Assembly: GCF_900114445.1 (NCBI RefSeq)
Contig: NZ_FOTB01000002.1
Location: forward strand, 62,001 to 126,000
DNA: 64,000 bases
Direction of reading: 5' to 3'
Source: Salinicoccus halodurans
GTDB taxonomy: Bacteria > Bacillota > Bacilli > Staphylococcales > Salinicoccaceae
Shown here: positions 1 to 10,719 of the stretch, piece by piece
How the letters are laid out: each line of letters begins with the position of its first letter
How positions within the stretch are numbered: position 1 is the first letter of the stretch
Notes under the pieces: model-generated
Told to the model about the DNA's origin: nothing
Databases searched by the model: none
What the model saw: the letters and a program-made list of their open reading frames with translations, nothing else
Program-made: the position numbers and the translations under genes

Positions 1-2819
1 ATTGTAAGCTGTGTACCCGGTTCACCGATGGATTGTGCAGCGATTGTACCAACCGCTTCACCGGCCTCGACTTTTTCACCAGTTGCAAGGTTTTTACCAT
101 AACAGCGTTCACATACACCATGACGCGTGTTGCAGGTAAACGCAGAGCGGATATACATCTCTTCTATGCCGCTTGATACGATCTCTTTGGCAAGCTCTGC
201 TGTAATCAGTTCGTTTGATTGAACAAGGATTTCGTCAGTTTCCGGATGTCTTACCGTCTCTTTCGAGTAACGGCCTTCAAGGCGGTCGATCAGCGGTTCG
301 ATCAGTTCGGAACCTTCTGTGAGGGCCGAAACAAGCAGTCCCTTGTCTGTACCGCAATCTTCTTCACGGACGATGACATCCTGTGCAACATCAACAAGAC
401 GGCGTGTCAGATAACCTGAGTCCGCAGTCTTAAGTGCTGTATCCGCAAGACCTTTACGTGCACCGTGAGTCGAAATGAAGTACTCGAGTACTGTCAGTCC
501 TTCACGGAAGCTTGATTTGATCGGAAGTTCAATGATCTGTCCGGACGGGTTGGCCATCAGACCGCGCATGCCGGCAAGCTGCGTAAAGTTAGATGCGTTA
601 CCACGGGCACCGGAGTCACTCATCATGAAGATAGGGTTCAGTCGGTCCAGTGATTCCATCAGCCGTGCCTGAATAACGTCTTTCGCCTTGGTCCAAAGTT
701 CAATTACAGCTCCATAGCGTTCTTCTTCTGTAATGAGACCGCGTGTAAACTGTTTTTGAACTTTTTCCACTTTTTCTTCCGTTTCATTAATGATTTCCTG
801 TTTATCAGGAAGTACCACGATGTCGGATACACCTACCGTGATACCCGCTTTGGAAGAATATTTGAATCCGAGGTCTTTCATCAAGTCCAGCATTACGGAA
901 GTTTCTGTAATGTGGAATTTGTTAAATACTTCAGCGATGATCTGACCAAGGAATTTCTTGTTGAATGGATCGCCGATCGGCGTTTCTTCAAACTTGGCTC
1001 CGAGTCCGGCTTCTCCCAGTTCCGATGCCTTGACAAAGTAGCGGTCCGGCGTTTTGAACTCCAGGTTTTCTCTCGTCGGTTCATTGATATAAGGGAAGGA
1101 TGGCGGCATGATCTGGTTGAAAATAACTTTACCTGTCGTCGTCATCAGGATCTTGCCTTCATTTTCTTCAGACACTTTTTCAACTTCATAAGCATTTGTA
1201 TGCACACCGATACGAGTGTGGAGGCCTACATAACCGTTCTGGTATGCCATGACCACTTCATTCGCATCTTTGAAAATGTGACCTTCGCGTGCTTCATTTT
1301 CCCTCTCAAGCGTCAGGTAGTAGTTACCCAATACCATATCCTGTGATGGTGTAACAACCGGCTTACCATCTTTCGGGTTAAGAATGTTCTGTGCAGCAAG
1401 CATCAGCATGCGCGCTTCCGCCTGGGCCTCTTTTGAAAGAGGTACGTGAACCGCCATCTGGTCACCATCAAAGTCGGCGTTATACGCTGTCGTTACAAGC
1501 GGGTGAAGACGGATTGCACGGCCTTCGATCAATGTCGCTTCGAACGCCTGGATACCCAGACGGTGAAGCGTTGGCGCACGGTTCAGGAGCACCGGGTGCT
1601 CTTTTATGACATCTTCGAGTACATCCCAGACTTCATTTTCCATACGCTCAATCTTGCCTTTGGCATTTTTGATGTTTGTTGCCATTTCACGCTCGACAAG
1701 TTCTTTCATTACGAAAGGCTTGAAGAGTTCCAGTGCCATTTCTCTCGGGAGTCCACACTGGTACATTTTCAGGGACGGACCTACAACGATAACGGAACGG
1801 CCTGAATAGTCGACACGCTTACCGAGCAGGTTCTGACGGAAACGTCCCTGTTTACCTTTGAGCATGTGGGACAGTGATTTAAGCGGACGGTTACCCGGCC
1901 CTGTCACAGGACGGCCACGGCGTCCGTTATCAATCAGAGCATCCACGGCTTCCTGCAGCATACGCTTCTCATTTTGCACAATGATGCCCGGCGCACCAAG
2001 GTCAAGAAGACGTTTCAGACGGTTGTTGCGGTTGATCACACGACGGTAAAGGTCGTTAAGATCACTCGTTGCAAAACGTCCGCCGTCAAGCTGGACCATC
2101 GGACGGATTTCCGGCGGTATGATCGGCAGTACATCCAGGATCATCCATGCAGGATTATTTCCTGAACTGCGGAATGATTCTACAACTTCAAGGCGTTTGA
2201 TTGCTCTTGTCAGGCGCTGTCCTGTTGCCGTTTCAAGTTCTTTTCTGAGCATTTCGAGCTCTTCTTCAAGCTTCACATCATCAAGCAGATCCCTGATTGC
2301 CTCGGCACCCATTTTTGCAGTGAAAGTGTTGCCGTGCTTATCGTAGTATTCACGATATTCACGCTCCGTCAGCAGCTGCTTTGGTTCAAGGCCGGTAGAT
2401 CCCGGTTTGATTACTGCGTATGAAGCAAAATAAATTACTTCTTCAAGTGAACGTGGTGACATATCCAAAAGCAGCCCCATACGGGACGGGATGCCCTTGA
2501 AATACCAGATATGGGAAACTGGGGCAGCCAGTTCGATGTGCCCCATTCTCTCACGTCTTACTTTGGCACGGGTTACTTCAACGCCGCAGCGGTCACAGAC
2601 CATGCCTTTATATCTTACACGCTTATACTTACCACAGCTGCACTCCCAGTCCTTTGTCGGACCGAAAATCTTCTCGCAAAACAGACCGTCACGCTCAGGT
2701 TTAAGCGTCCTGTAGTTGATTGTTTCCGGTTTTTTAACTTCCCCGAAAGACCAGGAACGGATCTTTTCAGATGAAGCTAAACCTATTTTCATATATTGGA
2801 ATCTATTAACATCTATCAA
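1..2819 (-). CDS. rpoC: DNA-directed RNA polymerase beta' subunit, 3' end cut by window edge
   Basis: Catalytic beta' subunit of RNA polymerase. About 939 N-terminal residues are present; the C-terminus lies beyond base 1. The start is TTG at 2819, eight bases after a strong AGGAGG-type site, giving a protein that begins [13 protein letters not shown], close to staphylococcal RpoC. The N-terminal zinc ribbon (CSCGKYK...CDRCG) is encoded near 2583-2660. The absolutely conserved Mg-binding motif NADFDGDQM is at 1455-1481. The last readable residues, GEPGTQLT, belong to the trigger-loop region, so roughly the final fifth of the protein is missing. It follows rpoB by 37 bases with no terminator between them, so the two are co-transcribed. 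Identification is certain; only the far end is unseen. Confidence 0.98.
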   Translation of the reverse strand, partial: MIDVNRFQYMKIGLASSEKIRSWSFGEVKKPETINYRTLKPERDGLFCEKIFGPTKDWECSCGKYKRVRYKGMVCDRCGVEVTRAKVRRERMGHIELAAPVSHIWYFKGIPSRMGLLLDMSPRSLEEVIYFASYAVIKPGSTGLEPKQLLTEREYREYYDKHGNTFTAKMGAEAIRDLLDDVKLEEELEMLRKELETATGQRLTRAIKRLEVVESFRSSGNNPAWMILDVLPIIPPEIRPMVQLDGGRFATSDLNDLYRRVINRNNRLKRLLDLGAPGIIVQNEKRMLQEAVDALIDNGRRGRPVTGPGNRPLKSLSHMLKGKQGRFRQNLLGKRVDYSGRSVIVVGPSLKMYQCGLPREMALELFKPFVMKELVEREMATNIKNAKGKIERMENEVWDVLEDVIKEHPVLLNRAPTLHRLGIQAFEATLIEGRAIRLHPLVTTAYNADFDGDQMAVHVPLSKEAQAEARMLMLAAQNILNPKDGKPVVTPSQDMVLGNYYLTLERENEAREGHIFKDANEVVMAYQNGYVGLHTRIGVHTNAYEVEKVSEENEGKILMTTTGKVIFNQIMPPSFPYINEPTRENLEFKTPDRYFVKASELGEAGLGAKFEETPIGDPFNKKFLGQIIAEVFNKFHITETSVMLDLMKDLGFKYSSKAGITVGVSDIVVLPDKQEIINETEEKVEKVQKQFTRGLITEEERYGAVIELWTKAKDVIQARLMESLDRLNPIFMMSDSGARGNASNFTQLAGMRGLMANPSGQIIELPIKSSFREGLTVLEYFISTHGARKGLADTALKTADSGYLTRRLVDVAQDVIVREEDCGTDKGLLVSALTEGSELIEPLIDRLEGRYSKETVRHPETDEILVQSNELITAELAKEIVSSGIEEMYIRSAFTCNTRHGVCERCYGKNLATGEKVEAGEAVGTIAAQSIGEPGTQLT

Positions 2820-2856
2820 TGAGCTTTCCTCCCTAAAGTTTTATCAAGCTCAGTCA

Positions 2857-5800
2857 TCACTCAGTTACATCTTCAGTTTTAGTATCAGTGTTCTCACTCA
2901 AGTTAACCTGATTGGATGCTTCATCCTCTTCGGTATCTCTCATTTCAATCTCTTCATCGTTCTCATCGAGGATGTTGACATCAAGACCAAGACTTTGAAG
3001 TTCCTTCATCAATACGCGGAATGACTCAGGCACACCAGGTTTAGGGACGTTTTCTCCTTTGACAATCGCTTCATATGTTTTCACACGTCCGACTGTATCA
3101 TCGGATTTGACTGTCAGGATTTCCTGCAGGGTATATGCGGCACCGTAGGCTTCAAGTGCCCACACTTCCATCTCACCAAAGCGCTGTCCACCGAACTGCG
3201 CTTTACCGCCGAGCGGCTGCTGCGTAACAAGTGAGTATGGCCCGGTACTTCTGGCATGCAGCTTATCATCTACCATGTGTGCAAGTTTCAGCATGTACAT
3301 TACACCGACGGAAATACGGTTCTCGAATGGTTCGCCTGTCCGGCCGTCATAAAGAACTGTCTTACCATCTCGGGCAAGTCCTGCTTCTTCCATTGTGCCC
3401 CATACGTCTTCTTCATTGGCACCATCAAAGACCGGTGACGCCATTTTAAGACCCATGGCTCTTGCTGCCATACCCAGATGAAGTTCAAGTACCTGTCCGA
3501 TATTCATACGGGATGGTACCCCAAGCGGGTTAAGCATGATGTCAATCGGTGTACCATCCGGCAGATATGGCATGTCTTCTTCCGGAAGTATTCTGGAAAT
3601 TACACCTTTGTTACCGTGACGGCCACACATTTTATCGCCTACGCTGATTTTTCTCTTCTGTACGATGTAAACACGGACGAGCTGGTTAACTCCAGGAGAA
3701 AGTTCATCTCCATCTGCACGGTTGAACACTTTGACATCAAGGACGATGCCACCTGCACCGTGTGGCACGCGAAGGGAAGTATCACGGACTTCTCTTGCTT
3801 TCTCACCGAATATTGCATGCAGGAGACGTTCTTCCGCTGTAAGTTCCGTAACCCCTTTAGGCGTCACTTTACCAACGAGGATATCGCCGTCCTTAACTTC
3901 GGCACCGATATGCACAATGCCTCTGTCATCAAGTTTCTTGAGCGCGTTGTCGGATACGTTGGGAATATCGCGTGTAATTTCTTCAGGTCCGAGTTTAGTA
4001 TCACGGGACTCGGATTCATATTCCTCAATATGGATGGATGTATATACATCTTCCTTCACGAGACGTTCACTCATGATGACAGCATCCTCATAGTTATAAC
4101 CGTCCCATGTCATGAAGCCGACTACAACGTTTCTTCCAAGAGCCATCTCACCACTGTCCATCGAAGGTCCGTCAGCAAGGATTTCTCCTTTGGAAACAAC
4201 GTCTCCGGCTGCGACGATAGGTTTCTGGTTATAGCATGTCCCTGAGTTGGAACGGATGAATTTAGACAGGTTATAGATATCTTTTTCAGTTTCTATTTCT
4301 TTGCCGTTCTCTTCTTCAATACGGCGCACATGCACTTCATTCGCTGCCACATGTTCGACACGGCCTTTATAGCGGGATACAATCGCCGCTCCGGAATCAC
4401 GTGCTGCGACGTGTTCCATACCGGTACCGATATGCGGAGATTCAGGAATCAGGAGAGGTACCGCCTGACGCTGCATGTTCGCACCCATCAAGGCACGGTT
4501 GGAGTCATCGTTCTCAAGGAACGGAATACATGCTGTCGCTGCGGATACTACCTGTTTCGGTGAAACGTCCATGTAGTCCATGCGTTCTCTGTCCATCTTA
4601 GTGTTGTTACCACGGAAACGGCAGAGGATCTCTTCATTGATGAATGAACCGTCTTCTTCAAGCGCGGCGTTCGCCTGTGCGACCACATAGTTGTCCTCTT
4701 CATCAGCAGTAAGGTAGTCGATATGGCCCGTTACCTTATTTGTTTCCGGGTCTACCCGGCGGTAAGGCGTCTCAATGAAGCCGAACTCGTTTACACGGGC
4801 ATAGCTTGACAGTGAGTTGATCAGACCTATGTTCGGTCCCTCAGGCGTTTCAATCGGACACATACGGCCGTAGTGGGAATAGTGTACGTCACGCACTTCC
4901 ATGCCGGCACGCTCACGTGTGAGACCACCGGGTCCGAGGGCTGACAGACGACGTTTATGCGTCAATTCTGCAAGCGGGTTTGTCTGGTCCATGAACTGGG
5001 AAAGCTGCGAGCTTCCGAAGAACTCTTTAATGGACGCAATCACAGGTCTGATGTTGATCAGCTGCTGCGGAGTAATGGACTCAGTATCCTGGATGGACAT
5101 GCGTTCTCTTACAACACGTTCCATGCGGGAGACACCGATTCTGAACTGGTTCTGCAGCAATTCACCCACAGAACGCAGACGACGGTTCCCCAGGTGGTCG
5201 ATATCATCTGTATGGCCTACGCCATGGAGCAGGTTAAAGAAATAGCTCATTGATGCAATGATATCGGACGGCGTAATGGACTTGACCTCTACATCAGGGA
5301 AAGCATTTCCGATGATTGTAGTTGTCCCCTCCTCCTGGCTCGGGGCTTCCACTTTGATGGACTGTACTTCTACAGGCTCATCAAGCAGACCGTTTTCCAG
5401 GTGATAGGTTTCAAGGTTGGCATTGGATTCAAGCACTTCAAGAATGCTGTCCAGAGTGCGGCGGTCAATTGTTGTGCCAGTCTCTGCCACGATCTCTCCG
5501 GTTTCTTTATCAACGATAGGTTCCGCGAGCACTTGGTTGAACAGGCGGTTCTTAAGGTGAAGTTTTTTATTCATCTTGTAGCGGCCGACGTTTGCAAGAT
5601 CATAACGCTTCGGATCGAAGAACCTTGAATACAGCAGGTTTCTTGCATTCTCAACTGTAGGCGGTTCGCCCGGGCGAAGTCGTTCGTAGATTTCTAGGAG
5701 CGCCTGGTCTACTGTTTCTGTCGTATCTTTTTCCAGTGTGTTTCTGATATGTTCATTGTCACCAAGGAGTTCTACGATCTCCTGGTCAGTAGAAAAGCCG

Positions 5801-6393
5801 AGAGCTCTGAGCAATACTGTCATAGGCAGTTTGCGAGTACGGTCAATCCTTACATATACGATATCTTTAGCGTCGATTTCGTATTCGAGCCATGCACCAC
5901 GGTTTGGAATTACCGTAGCCCCAAAGCTTGTCTTTCCGTTTTTGTCGAGCTTCTCTGAATAATAGACAGATGGGCTGCGAACAAGCTGAGATACGATAAC
6001 ACGTTCAGCACCATTGATAATGAAAGTACCTGTATCTGTCATCAGTGGGAAGTCGCCCATGAACACTTCCTGTTCTTTGACCTCTCCAGTTTCCTTGATG
6101 ACGAGACGTACTTTAACACGCAGCGGTGCAGAATATGTTGCATCATGGTTCTTTGCTTCATCCTCATCATATTTCGGTTCACCCAGTTTGTAGTCCACAA
6201 ACTCAAGTGACATATTGCCAGTAAAGTCTTCTACAGGCGAGATGTCTTTAAACATCTCAATTAGACCGGTCTTCAGGAACCACTCATAAGACTTTGTCTG
6301 GATTTCGATCAGGTTAGGCAGATCCAATTTCTCTTCGATACGTGCATAGCTTCTGCGTTTAGCGTGTCTTCCATATTGAATCAGTTGACTCAT
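2857..6393 (-). CDS. rpoB: DNA-directed RNA polymerase beta subunit
   Basis: Beta subunit of core RNA polymerase, about 1178 residues, full length for the family. A GTG four codons upstream (6405) is in frame, but it forms part of the AGGGGTG ribosome-binding site. The ATG at 6393 is nine bases after that site and gives [19 protein letters not shown], which matches the usual N-terminus. The rifampicin pocket reads [18 protein letters not shown] then [13 protein letters not shown], with the usual susceptible residues in place. The C-terminus carries [20 protein letters not shown] and an acidic tail. It is expressed from a strong promoter about 190 bases upstream and continues into rpoC. Confidence 0.98.
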   Translation of the reverse strand: MSQLIQYGRHAKRRSYARIEEKLDLPNLIEIQTKSYEWFLKTGLIEMFKDISPVEDFTGNMSLEFVDYKLGEPKYDEDEAKNHDATYSAPLRVKVRLVIKETGEVKEQEVFMGDFPLMTDTGTFIINGAERVIVSQLVRSPSVYYSEKLDKNGKTSFGATVIPNRGAWLEYEIDAKDIVYVRIDRTRKLPMTVLLRALGFSTDQEIVELLGDNEHIRNTLEKDTTETVDQALLEIYERLRPGEPPTVENARNLLYSRFFDPKRYDLANVGRYKMNKKLHLKNRLFNQVLAEPIVDKETGEIVAETGTTIDRRTLDSILEVLESNANLETYHLENGLLDEPVEVQSIKVEAPSQEEGTTTIIGNAFPDVEVKSITPSDIIASMSYFFNLLHGVGHTDDIDHLGNRRLRSVGELLQNQFRIGVSRMERVVRERMSIQDTESITPQQLINIRPVIASIKEFFGSSQLSQFMDQTNPLAELTHKRRLSALGPGGLTRERAGMEVRDVHYSHYGRMCPIETPEGPNIGLINSLSSYARVNEFGFIETPYRRVDPETNKVTGHIDYLTADEEDNYVVAQANAALEEDGSFINEEILCRFRGNNTKMDRERMDYMDVSPKQVVSAATACIPFLENDDSNRALMGANMQRQAVPLLIPESPHIGTGMEHVAARDSGAAIVSRYKGRVEHVAANEVHVRRIEEENGKEIETEKDIYNLSKFIRSNSGTCYNQKPIVAAGDVVSKGEILADGPSMDSGEMALGRNVVVGFMTWDGYNYEDAVIMSERLVKEDVYTSIHIEEYESESRDTKLGPEEITRDIPNVSDNALKKLDDRGIVHIGAEVKDGDILVGKVTPKGVTELTAEERLLHAIFGEKAREVRDTSLRVPHGAGGIVLDVKVFNRADGDELSPGVNQLVRVYIVQKRKISVGDKMCGRHGNKGVISRILPEEDMPYLPDGTPIDIMLNPLGVPSRMNIGQVLELHLGMAARAMGLKMASPVFDGANEEDVWGTMEEAGLARDGKTVLYDGRTGEPFENRISVGVMYMLKLAHMVDDKLHARSTGPYSLVTQQPLGGKAQFGGQRFGEMEVWALEAYGAAYTLQEILTVKSDDTVGRVKTYEAIVKGENVPKPGVPESFRVLMKELQSLGLDVNILDENDEEIEMRDTEEDEASNQVNLSENTDTKTEDVTE

Positions 6394-6585
6394 CGACAGA
6401 TTCACCCCTATTAAAAATTACGTAAAACATTCACCGAAGCAGTTAAACAGTCAATAAGACAAAAAGAAAACGGAATCGCTTCACAACCCCATTTCCTATT
6501 TATATTCATTAACTATATTTAATACGCTCCTATCAACAGTAAACAAAAGTGCATACTTATTGACATTATATTTTTACATTCTATA

Positions 6586-6614
6586 ACTATATCACAGTAC
6601 ATTTGTCAAGTCAA
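6586..6614 (-). promoter_or_regulatory. SigA-type promoter of rpoBC
   Basis: On the minus strand TTGACT (6609-6614) and TATAGT (6586-6591) are separated by 17 bases. Transcription would start near 6579, leaving a leader of about 185 bases before rpoB with no strong terminator that I can see. The promoter sits just downstream of the stop codon of the methyltransferase gene, so rpoBC can be expressed independently of rplJL, as is common in Firmicutes. Confidence 0.75.
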
Positions 6615-6623
6615 ATTTTATAA

Positions 6624-7229
6624 TTAATAATTCTTGACACCTTTTAGAACATGATAGCCTTTTTCGTTCGTGATTGATTCCGCATTCCCAAAAGATGCTT
6701 CAATAGCTTTCTTATACGACGGCATCCCCTGTTTTTTCTGGACTACCATGTAGAAAACTCCGCCGGCAGACAATCTGTCGGCCGCATCTTCGATGATGGA
6801 TAGAATCACCGGTTTCCCAGCACGGAATGGAGGGTTTGTAATATACAGATCAGCATTTGAAGTGCTCTTGTCAGCATCATATTCAGACCGGTTTAAGACA
6901 TTGGCATCAACATCATTCTTCTCCGCATTTTGCCGGCAGATTTCAATTGCATCCTCATTCACTTCTACCATGATCGGCTGCATGCCGAGTGCATCTCCGA
7001 CGACAATTCCGATGGGTCCATATCCCGCTCCCATGTCAATGAACAAAGAATTCCCCGCCCCATGAAAATCGGCGATTACAGCGTCAATCAACACCTTCGA
7101 ACCAAAGTCGATGCGCTCGCGTGAGAACACGCCCCGGTCGGTGATGAAATGATATGTCTTTCCCGCGCGTTGGAATTCTATCTCCTTGAAATCATGCTCA
7201 GTATCATCATTTGTAAAATAATGCGCCAT
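6624..7229 (-). CDS. RsmC-like class I SAM-dependent methyltransferase (YbxB family)
   Basis: A 201-residue methyltransferase. The SAM-binding motif I is IDMGAGYGPIGIV, and the amino-methyltransferase signature NPPF appears in YITNPPFRAG. This NPPF/NPPY motif is typical of enzymes that methylate the exocyclic amine of guanine or adenine, and the protein resembles the C-terminal half of 16S rRNA m2G methyltransferase RsmC. Genes of this family lie between rplL and rpoB in Bacillus (ybxB) and Staphylococcus, the same position as here. The start at 7229 follows AGGAGTGATTGA. The exact RNA target is not established from sequence. Confidence 0.85.
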   Translation of the reverse strand: MAHYFTNDDTEHDFKEIEFQRAGKTYHFITDRGVFSRERIDFGSKVLIDAVIADFHGAGNSLFIDMGAGYGPIGIVVGDALGMQPIMVEVNEDAIEICRQNAEKNDVDANVLNRSEYDADKSTSNADLYITNPPFRAGKPVILSIIEDAADRLSAGGVFYMVVQKKQGMPSYKKAIEASFGNAESITNEKGYHVLKGVKNY

Positions 7230-7265
7230 TCAATCACTCCTAAAAAGTCATCAATGTTTTAATAA

Positions 7266-7310
7266 TTAAAAAAAGGCCCATTTAAACATGATGTTTAACA
7301 TGAGCCTTCT
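7266..7310 (-). terminator. Intrinsic terminator after rplL
   Basis: Read on the minus strand, a stem of about 15 pairs (AAGGCTCATGTTAAAC against GTTTAAATGGGCCTT, with G-U pairs and one bulge) is followed by seven T. It ends the rplJ-rplL message 15 bases after the rplL stop. Confidence 0.85.
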
Positions 7311-7324
7311 GGTTTACACAAAAA

Positions 7325-7690
7325 TTATTTAAGTTCTACGCTTGCGCCAACTTCTTCAAGTTTAGCTTTAAGTTCTTCAGCCTCTTCTTTGGAAGCAGCT
7401 TCTTTAACAACTTTAGGAGCGCCGTCAACAAGTTCTTTAGCGTCTTTCAAGCCAAGACCAGTTGCTTCACGTACAGCTTTGATGACTTTGATCTTGGAAG
7501 ATCCAGCATCAGTAAGTTCTACATCGAATTCAGTCTGCTCTTCAGCTGCTGCTTCTCCAGCACCTGCTCCTGCCGCTGCTACTGGAGCTGCTGCAGTTAC
7601 GCCAAATTCTTCTTCAATCGCTTTAACTAGGTCGTTAAGTTCTAGAACGGACATTTCTTTAATCGCTTCAATGATTTTTTCGTTAGTCAT
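7325..7690 (-). CDS. rplL: 50S ribosomal protein L7/L12
   Basis: Ribosomal stalk protein of 121 residues that recruits translational GTPases. The N-terminal dimerisation helix ([19 protein letters not shown]), the flexible Ala/Gly-rich hinge (around residues 33-50) and the C-terminal globular domain ([20 protein letters not shown]) are all present. It follows rplJ by 36 bases with a good ribosome-binding site (CGGAGGAATT) and ends at a strong terminator. Its higher stoichiometry relative to L10 is expected for this family. Confidence 0.98.
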   Translation of the reverse strand: MTNEKIIEAIKEMSVLELNDLVKAIEEEFGVTAAAPVAAAGAGAGEAAAEEQTEFDVELTDAGSSKIKVIKAVREATGLGLKDAKELVDGAPKVVKEAASKEEAEELKAKLEEVGASVELK

Positions 7691-7726
7691 TATAATTCCT
7701 CCGTTAATAATTTTTTAGTTAGGATA

Positions 7727-8227
7727 TTAAGCTTCTTCGTTCTCTTTCTGTTCGCCGACAGCTTTAACTGCATAAGCGAAGTTGCGTACCGGTGCCTGAA
7801 GTACAGATAGCAGCATAGAAACAAGACCGTCTTTGTTCGGCAGTGTTGCAATTGCTTTAACATCTTCAGCCGGTGTAAATGCACCTTCGATGATGCCTGC
7901 TTTGATTTCAAGCGCTTCATGCCCTTTAGAAAATTCGTTGATGATCTTCGCTGGCGCAATCACGTCTTCATTTGAAAATGCAATTGCATTCGGGCCAGTC
8001 AGGAACTCATTGATTTCTGTAAGTTCAGCTTTTTCAGCTGCACGGCGAGTCATCGTGTTTTTGTAAACTTTGAATTCCACACCAGCATCACGAAGCTGTT
8101 TACGCAGTTCAGTCATTTCAGATACTGAAAGCCCACGGTAATCAACAAGTATTGTTGACACAGAGTTTTTCAGCTGCTCGGAAATAGCATCGACATGTTG
8201 TGATTTAGCTTCAATTACGTTTGACAT
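7727..8227 (-). CDS. rplJ: 50S ribosomal protein L10
   Basis: L10 anchors L7/L12 dimers to 23S rRNA. The start is ATG at 8227, after GGAGGTGTAACT, giving 166 residues beginning [20 protein letters not shown] longer in-frame reading to 8275 runs into the leader hairpin and is not used. The [20 protein letters not shown] region is diagnostic. A leader resembling the Firmicutes L10 leader lies immediately upstream, so autogenous control by the L10-L12 complex is likely. Confidence 0.98.
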   Translation of the reverse strand: MSNVIEAKSQHVDAISEQLKNSVSTILVDYRGLSVSEMTELRKQLRDAGVEFKVYKNTMTRRAAEKAELTEINEFLTGPNAIAFSNEDVIAPAKIINEFSKGHEALEIKAGIIEGAFTPAEDVKAIATLPNKDGLVSMLLSVLQAPVRNFAYAVKAVGEQKENEEA

Positions 8228-8261
8228 AGTTACACCTCCATAATTTTTGTGTATCCGGTGC

Positions 8262-8390
8262 ATTAAAAAAAGCACCTTTTACCCACGGCAAAAAGTGCTT
8301 GAACATTTAAATTAAGATTCAAGTCGTTTTCGTTGCCTCGGCAGGATGATATTTTAAGTACTGTGTACTCCTACTGTCTTAGGTAATTAT
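8262..8390 (-). ncRNA. L10 leader (rplJL autoregulatory 5' UTR) with terminator
   Basis: In the minus-strand transcript the segment contains CCTGCCGAGGCAACG, then AAGCACTTTTTGCCG, then a GTGCTT arm followed by seven T. The AAGCAC/GTGCTT hairpin with its T-run (about 8262-8300) is a convincing intrinsic terminator, and the CCGAGGC element is typical of the Firmicutes L10 leader, where bound L10 or L10(L12)4 lowers rplJL expression. The exact 5' boundary is uncertain because I see no clear promoter between rplA and this element. Confidence 0.7.
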
Positions 8391-8397
8391 TTAAAAT

Positions 8398-8432
8398 ACA
8401 ACTGCAACTATACACAACCGAGCTGCAGTTGT
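8398..8432. other. 12-bp inverted repeat between rplA and the L10 leader
   Basis: The arms ACAACTGCAGCT and AGTTGCAGTTGT (minus strand) pair over 12 positions with one G-U and an 11-base loop. No proper T-run follows, so it may be a partial terminator, an RNA 3'-end stabiliser or a processing site separating rplKA from rplJL. Confidence 0.6.
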
Positions 8433-8442
8433 CAATATACAA

Positions 8443-9144
8443 TTACTTAGTTTCTTCGATAGCATTCAGGTCAACTTTGATTCCAGGACCCATAGTTGAA
8501 GACACTGCAACAGATTTGAAGTAAGCACCTTTTGCAGATGCCGGCTTCGCTTTTTGAAGTGCATCGTAGATTGTCTGGAAGTTATCAGCAAGTTTTTCTC
8601 CATCGAAGGAGACTTTACCGATAGCTGCATGGACGATACCGGATTTCTCAGCACGGTATTCAACTTTACCAGCTTTGATTTCTTCTACAGCTTTAGTTAC
8701 ATCCATAGTCACGGTACCGGTTTTCGGGTTCGGCATAAGACCTTTCGGTCCAAGTACGCGTCCCAGTTTACCAACTTCACCCATCATGTCAGGTGTTGCC
8801 ACGATGACATCGAAGTCGAACCATCCACCGTTGATTTTATCGATGTATTCTTTTTCTCCTACATAATCTGCTCCTGCAGCTTCTGCTTCTTTAGCTTTGT
8901 CGCCTTTAGCGAATACCAATACACGCTGTGACTTACCAGTACCATGCGGCAGTACGATTGCTCCGCGGATCTGCTGGTCATTTTTACGTGTATCAATACC
9001 GAGACGGAATGCTACTTCTACAGAAGCGTCGAAGTTAACAGTGCTTGTTTCCTGAGCAAGTTTAACTGCTTCTTCTACTGAGTATGCAGAAGACTGGTCA
9101 AACTTTTCAAGAGCTGCCTGATACTTTTTACTTCTCTTAGCCAT
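8443..9144 (-). CDS. rplA: 50S ribosomal protein L1
   Basis: L1 forms the mobile stalk near the E site. It is 233 residues, normal for the family, starting [16 protein letters not shown] after AGGAGGAATAGTA-type spacing. The family region [20 protein letters not shown] is present. It follows rplK by 78 bases and belongs to the rplK-rplA unit driven by the promoter at 9753-9781. Confidence 0.98.
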   Translation of the reverse strand: MAKRSKKYQAALEKFDQSSAYSVEEAVKLAQETSTVNFDASVEVAFRLGIDTRKNDQQIRGAIVLPHGTGKSQRVLVFAKGDKAKEAEAAGADYVGEKEYIDKINGGWFDFDVIVATPDMMGEVGKLGRVLGPKGLMPNPKTGTVTMDVTKAVEEIKAGKVEYRAEKSGIVHAAIGKVSFDGEKLADNFQTIYDALQKAKPASAKGAYFKSVAVSSTMGPGIKVDLNAIEETK

Positions 9145-9222
9145 TACTATTCCTCCTTGTGGTTATAGCGGGTAATCCTCCCACGTTTGTATTAATACGT
9201 TATTCATTAAAGTTTGATTTAA

Positions 9223-9648
9223 TTACTTTTCTACAGAGAAGCCCATGCTTCTTGCTGTACCTTCGACCATGCGCATAGCCGCTTCCACGCTTGCAGCGTT
9301 AAGGTCTTCCATTTTTGTTTCTGCAATTTCACGTACTTGCGCTTCAGTTACAGTTGCCACCTTGTTCTTGTTAGGTTCGCCGGAACCTTTTTCAACACTT
9401 GCCACTTTCTTAAGCAGAACAGCAGCCGGTGGAGTTTTTGTAATGAAAGTGAAAGAACGGTCCTCAAATACGGAAATTTCAACCGGAATGATGAGACCAG
9501 CCTGTTCTTGTGTACGCGCATTGAATTCTTTACAGAATCCCATGATGTTTACACCTGCTTGACCTAGCGCCGGACCTACCGGTGGTGCTGGGTTAGCCTT
9601 ACCTGCAGGAATCTGCAATTTCACAACGTTGATTACTTTTTTAGCCAC
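9223..9648 (-). CDS. rplK: 50S ribosomal protein L11
   Basis: L11 is part of the GTPase-associated centre. The start is GTG at 9648, eight bases after AGGAGG, giving 141 residues that begin [18 protein letters not shown]. The upstream in-frame GTG at 9657 overlaps the ribosome-binding site and is rejected. The [17 protein letters not shown] motif (antibiotic- and RNA-binding N-domain) and [13 protein letters not shown] are conserved. Confidence 0.98.
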   Translation of the reverse strand: MAKKVINVVKLQIPAGKANPAPPVGPALGQAGVNIMGFCKEFNARTQEQAGLIIPVEISVFEDRSFTFITKTPPAAVLLKKVASVEKGSGEPNKNKVATVTEAQVREIAETKMEDLNAASVEAAMRMVEGTARSMGFSVEK

Positions 9649-9719
9649 GATGTGCACCTCCTCGTTATCGTGATGTGGTCATAGGATGTTATAGTTTTCA
9701 TCCTCCCACTCGCATCCAT

Positions 9720-9749
9720 AAAAAGATGGCCGAATAAAAATTCGACCAT
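9720..9749 (-). terminator. Terminator-like hairpin between nusG and rplK
   Basis: On the minus strand ATGGTCGAAT and ATTCGGCCAT pair around a four-base loop and are followed by CTTTTT. It lies about 40 bases after the nusG stop. Because it starts at or just after the predicted rplK start site (promoter at 9753-9781), it could end nusG transcripts and also sit at the very 5' end of the rplK message. Confidence 0.65.
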
Positions 9750-9752
9750 AAT

Positions 9753-9781
9753 AATATACCATCTCTTGACATGAATTACAA
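9753..9781 (-). promoter_or_regulatory. Promoter of rplK-rplA
   Basis: TTGTAA (9776-9781) and TATATT (9753-9758) on the minus strand are 17 bases apart. The predicted start is around 9746, inside the hairpin at 9726-9749. Confidence 0.6.
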
Positions 9782-9789
9782 GTGAGTTA

Positions 9790-10329
9790 TTACAATTTTT
9801 CAATCTGATCGAATTCGACTTCAACCGGTGTTTCACGCCCGAACATTTCTACAAGCACAGTGAGTTTATAACGTTCTTCATCAATCGAGCTGATTTGGCC
9901 CGCCTGGTTTTTGAACGGTCCGTCAATAATGCTTACCGATTCACCGACTTCGACTTCGAAGTCGACCGTCCGTTCAACCATACCCATGGATTTAAGGATG
10001 AATTTCGCTTCCTCAGGCAGCAGCGGATTCGGTTTGCTTCCCGCTCCCTGGGATCCCACAAATCCTGTAACACCCGGAGTATTCCTTACAACATACCAGG
10101 ATTCATCCGTCATTACGAGTTCGACAAGAACGTAACCCGGGAATGTTTTCTTCATTGCAGTTTTACGTTTACCGTCCTTCAAAGTTGTCTCTTCCTCTTC
10201 GGGAATGACCACCCTGAAAATCTGGTCCTGCATATTCATGGACTCGACGCGCGCCTCGAGATTTTTTCTTACTTTGTTTTCATATCCGGAATAAGTATGG
10301 ACAGCATACCAATTCTTTTCTCCTGACAT
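9790..10329 (-). CDS. nusG: Transcription termination/antitermination factor NusG
   Basis: Elongation factor of 179 residues that binds RNA polymerase and influences pausing and termination. The N-terminal NGN domain starts MSGEKNWYAVHTYSGYENKVRKNL, and the C-terminal KOW domain contains VGESVSIIDGPFKNQAGQI. It follows secE by 19 bases with a GGAGAGA-type site, giving the standard secE-nusG pair. No insertions or truncation. Confidence 0.97.
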   Translation of the reverse strand: MSGEKNWYAVHTYSGYENKVRKNLEARVESMNMQDQIFRVVIPEEEETTLKDGKRKTAMKKTFPGYVLVELVMTDESWYVVRNTPGVTGFVGSQGAGSKPNPLLPEEAKFILKSMGMVERTVDFEVEVGESVSIIDGPFKNQAGQISSIDEERYKLTVLVEMFGRETPVEVEFDQIEKL

Positions 10330-10348
10330 AGCAGTATCTCTCCTTTTA

Positions 10349-10525
10349 TTACATTAAGTCTATGATAGCGGAGATACCCAGGTCCAGCGCGTAGAAAAAC
10401 GCCAGAAAGAATATCACTGTGAGCATGACGACCGTAGTGTAACGCACCGTCTCCTGACCTGTCGGCCAGCTTACTTTTTTCATTTCGCTAACGACATTCT
10501 GTAGGAAATTTTTATTATTAGACAT
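10349..10525 (-). CDS. secE: Protein translocase subunit SecE
   Basis: A 58-residue membrane protein that holds SecY together in the SecYEG channel. The translation begins MSNNKNFLQNVVSEMKKVSW, contains the hallmark KKVSWPT motif (residues 16-22) on the amphipathic cytoplasmic helix, and ends with one membrane helix (about residues 31-56). Start ATG at 10525 follows GGAGGAAAC. It is the single-helix form usual in Gram-positive bacteria and sits between rpmG and nusG as expected. Confidence 0.95.
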   Translation of the reverse strand: MSNNKNFLQNVVSEMKKVSWPTGQETVRYTTVVMLTVIFFLAFFYALDLGISAIIDLM

Positions 10526-10544
10526 TGATTGTTTCCTCCTGTAA

Positions 10545-10679
10545 TCAGATGGAACTCTTATGAGTCGTATGCCGGTTGCATGTTTTGCAGTGTTTCTTAA
10601 TCACGAGCCGTTCATTATGCTCAGTTTGTGTCGTATAGTTACGCGACCCGCATTCAGTGCACAGTAATGCCACTTTCAT
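10545..10679 (-). CDS. rpmG: 50S ribosomal protein L33 (zinc-binding form)
   Basis: A 44-residue L33 with both CxxC pairs (CTEC at residues 7-10 and CKTC near 31-34), i.e. the zinc-containing form. It begins MKVALLCTECGSRNYTTQ and ends KTCNRHTTHKSSI. Two adjacent ATG codons exist (10682 and 10679). The second is eight bases from GAGG and is chosen; the first would add one Met. The rpmG-secE-nusG order is typical. Confidence 0.92.
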   Translation of the reverse strand: MKVALLCTECGSRNYTTQTEHNERLVIKKHCKTCNRHTTHKSSI

Positions 10680-10719
10680 CATAAAATCCTCATTTCAATT
10701 CTAACTTACTATAACGATT

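Noticed and set aside
3478-4245. 255-codon plus-strand frame inside rpoB
   Set aside because: Antisense of a highly conserved rpoB; no ribosome-binding site and no recognisable domain. A by-product of rpoB codon use.
5000-5110. Possible rifampicin-resistance changes in rpoB
   Set aside because: The pocket reads [18 protein letters not shown] with the usual susceptible residues; Thr in DQTNP also occurs in Bacillus.
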